A DNA stretch of 17,691 nt, taken from the NCBI GenBank assembly GCA_964639525.1, contig CAZXDS010000052.1, positions 1-17,691 of the forward strand. Reading direction: 5' to 3'. A model generated the notes under the pieces. The model worked only from the letters and a program-made list of their open reading frames with translations. It had not been told where the DNA came from and ran no database searches. The translations under genes and the position numbers were made by a program. This stretch comes from CAZXDS01 sp964639525. Lineage in GTDB: Bacteria; Bacteroidota; Ignavibacteria; Ignavibacteriales; Melioribacteraceae. Positions within the stretch are counted from its first letter, which is position 1; each line of letters starts with the position of its first letter. Positions 7,116 through 14,012 of this stretch are shown here, one piece after another.

Positions 7116-8242
7116 TGAAAATTCTTTATTCGTGTCTTTCTCAAAGTTGGGGCGGAATGGAAATGTTCACAATTCAGGCAGTTCAAAAATTGCTTGCAAG
7201 AAACATTTCCGTTACACTTTTGTGCTACCCTGATTCTAAAATTCACAAAAAAGCAATTCAAGAAAACATAGAAATATTTACGGTAAAAGCCTCAGGCTAT
7301 TTTCATCCTTTTCAAATAGCAAAGGTTTCAAAATTGATTTCACGAAATAAATTTGATTTGGTTCATACGCAGGCATCTAAAGACCTTTGGATTTTATCTC
7401 CTGCGTTGAGATTGGCTCGTACTGATATTCCGTTGTTCATTACAAAACAAATAGGCTCATTTATTGTTAAAAAAGATATTCTGCACAAATGTATTTATAA
7501 ACGTGTAACAACGGCGTTTGCAATTAGCGAAGTAATAAAAAACAATTTGTTGGGCACAGTTCCGCTTTCCGAAGACAAAATTCAACTACTTCATAATGCG
7601 GTTGATACCAAATATTTTTCTCCTGAAAAACACAAACGTGAAACCGTAAGGAACGAGTTTTATATTACGGATGATAAAATTGTTATCGGAATGCTTGCGA
7701 GATTTAGCAAAGGAAAAGGGCACGAAGACTTTTTATCGGCTGCCAAAATACTATCCGAAAAATATGATAATCTTGTTTTTTTGATTGTAGGCGAACCAAG
7801 CCGTGGAGAACAAGAATATGCGGATAAAATTAAACAATTGTGTCTGAATTACAATTTGGATAACAACGTTATTTTTACCGGATTTAGGACAGACACACCG
7901 GAAGTGCTGGCAGCGATGGATATTTTTGCATTCCCTTCTCATTCCGAAGCTTTTGGAATCGCTCTTGTTGAAGCAATGGCAATGGAGAAACCAAGCGTTT
8001 GTGCAAATAGCGACGGAGTATTGGATATTGCGGTTGACAATGTTACATCTTATCTTTTTGAAAAAGAAAACAGCAGAGACCTTGCCGATAAATTGGAATC
8101 ACTGATTTTAGCAAATGAAAAAAGAATTTTATTTGGGATTGCCGCACGTAAACGAGCAGTTGAGTTTTTTGATAGTGAACTACTTACCGAGCGAGTAATT
8201 GCTTTTTATAACTCTGCAATAAAGCTGAAAATTGCTGAGTAA
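7115..8242 (+). CDS. glycosyltransferase family 4 (GT-B fold)
   Basis: 375 residues, full family length. The N-terminal Rossmann half starts with K-I-L-Y-S and the Gly-rich S-W-G-G-M-E loop (11-16), typical of GT4 acceptor domains. The C-terminal half has the nucleotide-sugar lobe with G-M-L-A-R-F-S-K-G-K-G at about 192-202, and the E-x7-E pair as E278 and E286 in S-E-A-F-G-I-A-L-V-E. These enzymes transfer a hexose, retaining configuration, from a nucleotide or lipid sugar to a glycan such as lipopolysaccharide core or a cell-surface polymer. Donor and acceptor cannot be told here. No TM segment; probably cytoplasmic, at the inner membrane face. ATG overlaps the SpoIID stop by one nucleotide (TAATG), so both are co-translated. 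Confidence 0.88.
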   Translation: MKILYSCLSQSWGGMEMFTIQAVQKLLARNISVTLLCYPDSKIHKKAIQENIEIFTVKASGYFHPFQIAKVSKLISRNKFDLVHTQASKDLWILSPALRLARTDIPLFITKQIGSFIVKKDILHKCIYKRVTTAFAISEVIKNNLLGTVPLSEDKIQLLHNAVDTKYFSPEKHKRETVRNEFYITDDKIVIGMLARFSKGKGHEDFLSAAKILSEKYDNLVFLIVGEPSRGEQEYADKIKQLCLNYNLDNNVIFTGFRTDTPEVLAAMDIFAFPSHSEAFGIALVEAMAMEKPSVCANSDGVLDIAVDNVTSYLFEKENSRDLADKLESLILANEKRILFGIAARKRAVEFFDSELLTERVIAFYNSAIKLKIAE

Positions 8243-8266
8243 ATTAAAAACGTGAAAGAATTAAAT

Positions 8267-8392
8267 ATGTTAGAAATAATAACACACAAAAATAAGAATA
8301 TTGAAAGACTGTCGGTTTATATAGAAACATATTGGAACGGCAATTATCAATTATCAATTATCAATTATCAATTACATTATTGTGCTTCATGA
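8267..8392 (+). CDS. possible 41-residue ORF spanning a heptanucleotide repeat, ATGA-coupled to the next gene
   Basis: An ATG at 8267, with GAAAG about 8 nt upstream, opens a 41-codon frame ending in TGA at 8390-8392. That stop overlaps the ATG (8389-8391) of the BatA gene as ATGA. The first 24 residues are ordinary; the rest is encoded by the 7-bp repeat and reads as a repeated N-Y-Q-L-S-I pattern. It may be a leader ORF for translational coupling, a remnant of a lost gene, or chance. No family is recognised. The following gene has no Shine-Dalgarno sequence of its own, which favours some coupling role. Confidence 0.25.
   Translation: MLEIITHKNKNIERLSVYIETYWNGNYQLSIINYQLHYCAS
8341..8375 (+). 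repeat. 7-bp tandem repeat (CAATTAT)4 plus one variant copy
   Basis: Five head-to-tail heptamers: four exact CAATTAT and a last CAATTAC. The array ends 13 bp before the BatA start codon. Heptanucleotide arrays of this sort occur between genes in several bacterial phyla and can change copy number by slippage. Because 7 is not a multiple of 3, each gain or loss shifts the frame of any ORF running through it. Confidence 0.9.
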
Positions 8393-10503
8393 CTTTTCTG
8401 AATCCTTCCATATTATTCGGGTTATTTGCAGCGTCAATTCCGCTGCTTATTCATCTGTTAAACTTAAGAAAGATTAAAAAAGTAGAGTTCAGTACGCTTG
8501 CGTTTCTAAAGGAAATTCAAAAGTCCAAAATTAAAAAAGTTAAACTAAAACAATGGCTTTTATTATTAATAAGAACTTTAATTATTCTATTTCTCGTGGC
8601 TGCATTTGCTCGTCCAACATTGGAAAGTGTTTCGCTTAGCGGTATTTCATCCGCTGCAAAAACAAGTGTTGTGTTTATTCTTGATAATTCAATGAGCATG
8701 GGTTATGTAACAGAAAACGGAAGCTACTTTAATCAAAGTAAAAAAATTATTAGAGAAGTAACCGGGAATTTGCATGAAGGAGATGATGTTTCGCTTGTAA
8801 CAACAACTTCTACAGAACCATTGTTTACAGAGGTAGAAAGTTTATCACGTTTTAATAAAGAGCTTGATGTTATTGATATTTCAGATACAAAAGGAAATAT
8901 TTCAACTGCTTTGCTTGCAGCAAGCAAATTACTCAAACCTTCAAAAAATTATAATAAGGAAATTTATTTATTTTCGGATTTTCAAAAAAATAATTTTTCA
9001 GAAAAAAATATTCAAAAAATATTTTCCCAATTTAATTTTGATAAAGCCGGCAACCGGAGGATAAAATTCTACCTTTTTGATATTCACAAAAAACAAACTC
9101 AAAATGTTGCAATAACAAAATTCGAGACGACAAATAAAATCTTTGTTAAAGATAAAACAATACACTTTAATGCTACAATAACAAATTATTCCAAAAGTTC
9201 GGTTGCTAATAATATAGCTTCATTATTTATTGATGATAAGCGATCAGCACAGCAAAGTTTTAGTTTGGATGCAGGTCAATCGAAACAAGTTATGTTCGAA
9301 ACAAAACTTACCAAAACCGGATTAGTTAACGCAGTTTTGAAGTTGGAAGATGATAAACTAAACGCTGATAATTCTCGCTACGTCGGGATATTTATCCCTG
9401 ACAAAATAAATGTTTTAATTTACACTAAGGATACTAAAAATACCAGATATATTAAAGCAGCGTTACAGAATAATTATAGCGAAAATATCAACGTTACAAT
9501 TAAAACTCCCGAAGATTACTCATATTTTGCAACAAAAGAAAACGCTGTAGTTGTTTTTATTGGGTCACAAGGATTTAATTTAACCGAGCTAAAAAAGACA
9601 AAGAATTTACCCAAATCATTAATTGTTTTTCCTGCCGAAAATGATTCTAAAAATTCATTCAATGCCTTAATTAAAGCTATTGGGCTTCCCGGTGCGAGCA
9701 GCTTAGTAAATATGGGAGATAATTATTTGGAGTTTGACAAAGTAGATATAATTCATCCTTTATTTAACGGTTTGTTTGCTGATAAGAGAAAAGGAGAAAT
9801 AGAATCGCCCTTTATTCATAAATATTTAAAAGTTTTGTCCGATAAAATGATTAATCCGATTGTCTCCTTAATCGATAACTCGCTTTTCCTCGGCGAAACT
9901 AATTTGAAGAAACATAAAATACTTTTATTTACGGTAGCACCAAGCACGGCGTGGAGCAATTTTCCGATAAAGACAATTTTTGCGCCATTAATGGAACGAA
10001 CAGTTCGTTATCTTTCGGCAAATGAAGAACGAGGCAAATTCTATTTGGCAGGAGAACCGATTGCAATTAACAGAACTAATTTGGTAATTCCTGATATTCA
10101 CGTTATGCTCCCTAACGGGAATGACGAATATATTTCAGCCGGAAAAATTAAAGGAAACTCCATATTTAGATATAATAAAACTTTGAATGCAGGAATTTAT
10201 AGATTTTACTCAGGTAATAAATTGATTGATTTTGCAACTGTTAATATTGACCCGCGTGAATCACAAAATCAATATTCCGATTCAAAATCATTTGCTGAAA
10301 TATTTAAAAATTCAGGTTTTAATGACGATATTGTTGTTGTCAACAAATATGATAATTTAAAAGAAACAATCACACAATCAAGATACGGTACCGAATTGTG
10401 GCGATTATTTTTAATACTGGCATTTGCCGCCGCTATAATTGAAATGCTTGTTTCACGAAGCAGTAAAAAGGATTCGGTGGATTTAACTATTAGGCAAAAA
10501 TAG
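8389..10503 (+). CDS. BatA-domain/VWA membrane protein
   Basis: 704 residues from the ATG at 8389. A TTG start at 8332 would add 19 residues encoded mostly by the tandem repeat and is rejected: the family begins M-x-F-L-N-P, as here. An N-terminal BatA-type pair of TM helices lies at about 7-24 and 55-74, with the basic K-K-V-E-F-S-T-L linker between them. A von Willebrand A domain follows with MIDAS residues D99-x-S101-x-S103 and a further Asp at D197 (F-S-D-F-Q). A long extracytoplasmic region and one C-terminal TM helix at about 671-689 complete the protein. Such proteins are commonly found with MoxR ATPase and DUF58 genes in Bacteroidota (aerotolerance-type operons), but neither is in this window. 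Likely an inner-membrane scaffold whose VWA domain binds a partner through a divalent metal. The biological role of this clade is unknown. Confidence 0.8.
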   Translation: MTFLNPSILFGLFAASIPLLIHLLNLRKIKKVEFSTLAFLKEIQKSKIKKVKLKQWLLLLIRTLIILFLVAAFARPTLESVSLSGISSAAKTSVVFILDNSMSMGYVTENGSYFNQSKKIIREVTGNLHEGDDVSLVTTTSTEPLFTEVESLSRFNKELDVIDISDTKGNISTALLAASKLLKPSKNYNKEIYLFSDFQKNNFSEKNIQKIFSQFNFDKAGNRRIKFYLFDIHKKQTQNVAITKFETTNKIFVKDKTIHFNATITNYSKSSVANNIASLFIDDKRSAQQSFSLDAGQSKQVMFETKLTKTGLVNAVLKLEDDKLNADNSRYVGIFIPDKINVLIYTKDTKNTRYIKAALQNNYSENINVTIKTPEDYSYFATKENAVVVFIGSQGFNLTELKKTKNLPKSLIVFPAENDSKNSFNALIKAIGLPGASSLVNMGDNYLEFDKVDIIHPLFNGLFADKRKGEIESPFIHKYLKVLSDKMINPIVSLIDNSLFLGETNLKKHKILLFTVAPSTAWSNFPIKTIFAPLMERTVRYLSANEERGKFYLAGEPIAINRTNLVIPDIHVMLPNGNDEYISAGKIKGNSIFRYNKTLNAGIYRFYSGNKLIDFATVNIDPRESQNQYSDSKSFAEIFKNSGFNDDIVVVNKYDNLKETITQSRYGTELWRLFLILAFAAAIIEMLVSRSSKKDSVDLTIRQK

Positions 10504-10599
10504 TATGCCCTGAATTGTACTTAGTTATTAATAAATTAGATTTAGTTAGTAGTTTAGTTAAATATGACAGATTTTCATTGACAAAAGAGAAATAATAAT

Positions 10600-11880
10600 T
10601 TGAACGAAACAACTGAAATAAATAAAGAAAAAGCTATTCTTGTATCTGTTAAAACGCAAGATGTTTCGAGAGAAAAAGTAGCCGAATATCTCGATGAGCT
10701 TGAAATGCTTGCAGATACTGCAGGAGCGGAAACGGTTTTCAAAATAGTGCAGGAACGAAAACGAATTGACTCCGCATCATTTATAGGGAAAGGAAAAGCG
10801 GAAGAAATTGCTGAGCTTGTAGAATTAAATGATATTGACCTGCTGATATTTGATGACGATTTAACACCGACGCAAGTTAGAAACCTTGAACGAATTATGG
10901 ACACAAAGATATTGGACCGCAGCGGGTTGATTTTGGATATCTTCGCTTCACATGCAAAAACCAATCAAGCAAAAACACAAGTTGAACTCGCCCAACTGCA
11001 ATACTTACTTCCGAGATTAACTCGTGCATGGACTCACCTTTCCAAACAGCACGGAGGCATTGGGACCAAGGGTCCCGGCGAAACCCAGATTGAAACGGAC
11101 AGGAGAATAATTCGCACAAGAATAACAAAATTGAAAGAGAAGCTCAAAAAAATAGAATTGCAGCAAACCGTATCGGGAATTAAACGAAAGGATTTTGTAA
11201 ACGCTGCACTTGTCGGCTACACAAACGCCGGAAAATCAACACTGTTAAACCGATTAACAGATGCTGAAGTATTGGCTGAAAACAAATTGTTTGCAACTCT
11301 TGATTCAACTACTCGTGCATTTGACCTTGACAAAAATAAAAAATTATTACTCAGCGATACAGTCGGGTTTATCAGAAAGCTGCCGCATCATCTTGTTGAA
11401 TCATTTAAAACAACTTTAAATGTTGTTCGTAATGCAGATATTATTTTACACCTTGTGGATATTACTCATCCGCTTTTTGAAGAACATATCGGAGTAGTTC
11501 AAAATACTTTAAAAGAATTAAAGTGCAGTGATATTAAGCAAATTATAATTTTTAATAAAGTTGACGCATTAGAAGATAATCAAAAAATTACTTATGTAAA
11601 TAATTTATTTCCCGGCAGCATATTAATTTCGGCAGAACGGGGAATAAATATTCAGCAGTTAATTGAAAAATTAATTGAAGTTTATGGCAATAAATTTATT
11701 CAAAATACAATAAGTTTACACGTGTCCGAATCAAAAATTATTTCTCAAATTCATAATTTGGCACAAATATTAAATACAACGTACGAAGATGAAAATGTTG
11801 TGCTGGAATTTAGAACTTCGGCGGTAAATGCAAATAAAATTGAGAGATTGATAAATGAAACGAAAAAAAATTATACTTGA
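10600..11880 (+). CDS. hflX: ribosome-associated GTPase HflX
   Basis: 426 residues, normal length. An in-frame TGA at 10579 and the absence of an ATG near the conserved N-terminus make TTG at 10600 the best start; AAGAG lies a little upstream. The N-terminal HflX domain holds the F-I-G-K-G-K motif (61-66) and the conserved Q-T-K-V/V-E-L-A-Q-L-Q-Y-type helix (125-135), followed by a Gly-rich segment G-G-I-G-T-K-G-P-G-E (152-161). The GTPase domain has G1 G-Y-T-N-A-G-K-S (206-213), a T-T-R G2 region (237-239), G3 D-T-V-G (253-256), G4 N-K-V-D (319-322) and G5 S-A-E (344-346). HflX binds the large ribosomal subunit and splits stalled ribosomes under stress. Its stop lies 26 nt inside the next gene, so the two are probably translated together, though their functions are unrelated. 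Confidence 0.95.
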   Translation: MNETTEINKEKAILVSVKTQDVSREKVAEYLDELEMLADTAGAETVFKIVQERKRIDSASFIGKGKAEEIAELVELNDIDLLIFDDDLTPTQVRNLERIMDTKILDRSGLILDIFASHAKTNQAKTQVELAQLQYLLPRLTRAWTHLSKQHGGIGTKGPGETQIETDRRIIRTRITKLKEKLKKIELQQTVSGIKRKDFVNAALVGYTNAGKSTLLNRLTDAEVLAENKLFATLDSTTRAFDLDKNKKLLLSDTVGFIRKLPHHLVESFKTTLNVVRNADIILHLVDITHPLFEEHIGVVQNTLKELKCSDIKQIIIFNKVDALEDNQKITYVNNLFPGSILISAERGINIQQLIEKLIEVYGNKFIQNTISLHVSESKIISQIHNLAQILNTTYEDENVVLEFRTSAVNANKIERLINETKKNYT

Positions 11881-13420
11881 CGGCAAATCACTTTCGTTGG
11901 ATTTAATTAAAATCTTTTTGGAAGAAAATCCCGTTGTTGAACTTTCGGCAATAGCGAAAACCCGCATAAACAAAGCCCGGAAACTAATTGACAAGTGGGT
12001 GAACAGCGATGAAGTGATTTACGGCGTTACAACCGGATTCGGTGAATTTGCAAATGTGAAAATTTCAAATGAAAACATAGAGCAGCTGCAGGAAAACTTG
12101 ATTGTTAGTCATTCAGCCGGAGTTGGCGAACCGCTTCCTCCGTATATTGTAAAAATAATGATGCTGCTGCGCGTAAATGCTTTGGCTCACGGAAATTCCG
12201 GCATTCGTTTATCAACTTTAGAATTATTAATCGCAATGATTAATAATAATATTATTCCTGTAATTCCTTCGCAAGGTTCGGTTGGTTCAAGCGGTGATCT
12301 TGCTCCGTTATCGCATCTTGTTCTTGCAATGATTGGAAAAGGGACGGTTCAAATTATTGATAATGTTAATACTGAAAAAGCGGAAAATTTCCGTGTGATT
12401 TCTGCAAAAAACGCTCTTAAAAAATTCGGACTTATTCCTGTTAAACTTGCGGCAAAGGAAGGACTCTCGTTAAACAACGGTACGCAAATGATGACAGCGT
12501 TTGCTTCTTACATCTGTATTAAAGCAAAAGAGTTGATTAAAATCGCCGATATTTCAGGCTCATTATCACATGAAGCTTTAAGAGGGACAGACAAAGCTTA
12601 TGATAAAAGGCTGCACGAATTGCGACCTTATTCCGGTCAACTGACTGTTGCAGAAAATATGAGAGCACTGCTACTTAACAGCGAAATAAGAAAATCCCAT
12701 ATTGAAAATGACAATCGTGTACAGGATTCGTATTCGCTGCGGTGTATTCCGCAAATACACGGTGCTTCGCGCGATGCTGTAAATTATGTTTGCTCAAAGG
12801 TTGAAATAGAAATAAATTCAGTAAATGATAATCCGCTTATTTTCCCGAATGAAGGCGACCACATTGAAGGCGGAAATTTTCACGGGCAGCCGATGGCTTT
12901 GGCAATGGATTTTATGAAAATCGCTCTTGCCGAACTCGCCAGTGTTTCCGAAAGAAGAATTGAGAGAATGACAAACGGTTCTCTTAGTCAACTCCCCAGA
13001 TTTTTAACCGAGAAAGGCGGATTGAATTCAGGTTTAATGATTGCACAGTACACCGCCGCATCACTTGTTTCCGAGAACAAAACACTTGCACATCCGGCAA
13101 GTGTTGATTCTATTCCGACATCCGCAAATCAGGAAGACCACAATTCAATGGGTTCAATTGCTGCTCGGCATTGTTTCCAAATATTGAAAAATGTTCAAAA
13201 TGTTATTGCCATTGAGCTAATGACTGCCGCTCAAGGAATTGAGTTTCTTAAACCTCTACACTGCGGACAAGGAACCACTGTCGCATACAAGGCTATCAGA
13301 AAACATATTCCACCCTTAAAAAACGATAGAATAATTTACAAAGACATTAATAAAATGTTTGAGCTTGTTAATTCGGGAGAATTACTAAATAGTGTAGAAT
13401 CAAAGGTTCAGTTGTTGTAG
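11855..13420 (+). CDS. hutH: histidine ammonia-lyase (aromatic amino acid lyase) with Ser-Ser-Gly MIO triad
   Basis: 521 residues, family length. Converts L-histidine to urocanate and ammonia, the first step of histidine use. The start at 11855 has GAGAG 8 nt upstream. Y56 in Y-G-V-T-T-G-F-G is the catalytic tyrosine equivalent. H86 in S-H-S-A-G and E427 in Q-E-D-H match the residues that hold the imidazole side chain in bacterial HutH, so histidine is favoured over phenylalanine or tyrosine. N207 and the Y-S-L-R-C-I-P-Q segment (293-300) are also present. The MIO cofactor triad, normally Ala-Ser-Gly, reads S145-S146-G147 (codons TCA AGC GGT) in G-S-V-G-S-S-G-D-L-A-P-L. No other hut gene (hutU, hutI, hutG) is in the window. 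It overlaps hflX by 26 nt. Confidence 0.9.
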   Translation: MKRKKIILDGKSLSLDLIKIFLEENPVVELSAIAKTRINKARKLIDKWVNSDEVIYGVTTGFGEFANVKISNENIEQLQENLIVSHSAGVGEPLPPYIVKIMMLLRVNALAHGNSGIRLSTLELLIAMINNNIIPVIPSQGSVGSSGDLAPLSHLVLAMIGKGTVQIIDNVNTEKAENFRVISAKNALKKFGLIPVKLAAKEGLSLNNGTQMMTAFASYICIKAKELIKIADISGSLSHEALRGTDKAYDKRLHELRPYSGQLTVAENMRALLLNSEIRKSHIENDNRVQDSYSLRCIPQIHGASRDAVNYVCSKVEIEINSVNDNPLIFPNEGDHIEGGNFHGQPMALAMDFMKIALAELASVSERRIERMTNGSLSQLPRFLTEKGGLNSGLMIAQYTAASLVSENKTLAHPASVDSIPTSANQEDHNSMGSIAARHCFQILKNVQNVIAIELMTAAQGIEFLKPLHCGQGTTVAYKAIRKHIPPLKNDRIIYKDINKMFELVNSGELLNSVESKVQLL

Positions 13421-13639
13421 AAAATTAAACTTGTATGCTTTTATTTACTTTTTATGGCTGAGTCCACAGCATTATTAATCAAACAATAATTACGCAGATT
13501 AACCGCTTCACAAATCCTGCCTACAGTCAGCACTGCCGTCAACTTAAAAAAGATTGAAAAAATTCTTAAAATGTAGAGATGCGGCTATCCAAAGGATTCT
13601 GCGAAAAGCCATTGTTTTTTGTTTTTTAAACCCGTTGCA
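13421..13639. other. non-coding stretch after hutH, 219 bp
   Basis: No ORF or RNA gene is convincing here. The - strand of about 13451-13580 can be read as a 40-50 codon open frame ending in a stop near 13452, but there is no good start, ribosome site or recognisable domain; it might be a decayed gene fragment. No clear terminator with a U-tract follows hutH. TATCCAAAGG at 13586-13595 recurs as its reverse complement at 13819-13828, on the far side of the inserted element. Confidence 0.5.
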
Positions 13640-13784
13640 TAAAGAGGCTGTGTGAAAAGTCGAAAATTTTATTAACCCACGATTTTAATCGTGGGAATAT
13701 GGCTCAAAAGCAAGCAATTAGCGTAACCGTTTCCCGATACGGGTCTGCGACAACGGTTTTAGTGTTTTTCACACAGCCTCTAAA
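13640..13784. mobile_element. 137-bp MITE-like element with 15-bp terminal inverted repeats and TAAA target duplication
   Basis: GAGGCTGTGTGAAAA (13644-13658) and TTTTCACACAGCCTC (13766-13780) are exact inverted repeats. The direct repeat TAAA flanks them at 13640-13643 and 13781-13784, the expected mark of transposition. No transposase is encoded, so it is non-autonomous. Inside are a perfect 9-bp hairpin, CCCACGATT-TT-AATCGTGGG (13676-13695), and nested arms AACCGTT (13725-13731) and AACGGTT (13752-13758) enclosing CCCG-ata-CGGG (13733-13743). The TIR sequence resembles ends of DDE-type insertion sequences; I do not assign a family. It sits between convergent genes and disrupts neither. Confidence 0.75.
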
Positions 13785-13801
13785 TTCAACGGCAATTACT
13801 T

Positions 13802-13833
13802 TCTCTTTTCCGAAGGAGCCTTTGGATAAGAGA
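13802..13833. repeat. 15-bp hairpin with 2-nt loop (palindromic repeat or bidirectional terminator stem)
   Basis: TCTCTTTTCCGAAGG (13802-13816) pairs with CCTTTGGATAAGAGA (13819-13833), with one T-T mismatch and one G-T wobble and loop AG. No U-run follows on either strand, so a classic intrinsic terminator is doubtful. Its position between converging transcripts would still suit a 3'-end stabiliser or a REP-like role. Confidence 0.6.
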
Positions 13834-13851
13834 CGGTAAAATATTTACTTG

Positions 13852-13970
13852 TGACAAAATGGCTTTATCCACATTTTGTCATTCTGAATTTATTTCAGAA
13901 TCTATAATTATTCTTGTTTTTAAATAAAAGATGTTGGAATAATCCGGCAGCTGCCGGACAGCATGACAGT
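13852..13970. repeat. composite inverted repeat: TGTCAT..CTG arms with nested hairpins and a 16-bp GC palindrome
   Basis: TGACAAAATG (13852-13861) pairs with CATTTTGTCA (13872-13881). Directly adjoining is ATTCTGAA (13881-13888) pairing with TTCAGAAT (13894-13901). At the other end, on the - strand from 13970, ACTGTCATGCTG is followed by the perfect palindrome TCCGGCAGCTGCCGGA (13943-13958) and then TTATTCCAACATCT. The left unit TGTCATTCTGAA ... TCAGAATCT and the right unit read in reverse are variants of one sequence, with the palindrome inserted at the apex of the right one. Repeats of the form TGTCAT-x-CTGAA...TTTCAG-x-ATCT are, from memory, common between genes in Bacteroidota. It lies between two convergent gene ends. 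Confidence 0.6.
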
Positions 13971-14012
13971 ATTAGTTGGGGTTTTCAAAACCTTCTAATA
14001 ATTTAAAATATA

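Noticed and set aside
8332..8388. N-terminal extension of the BatA protein from a TTG at 8332
   Set aside because: It encodes mostly the tandem repeat, and the family N-terminus begins at the ATG at 8389.
10521..10560. TTAGTTA repeated three times before hflX
   Set aside because: Uneven spacing (21 and 12 bp) and low complexity; likely chance in AT-rich sequence.
10575..10964. 129-residue - strand ORF opposite hflX
   Set aside because: Serine-rich shadow of the conserved hflX reading frame.
13452..13580. Possible short gene fragment on the - strand after hutH
   Set aside because: About 40 open codons without a convincing start, ribosome site or recognisable family; kept only as a note.
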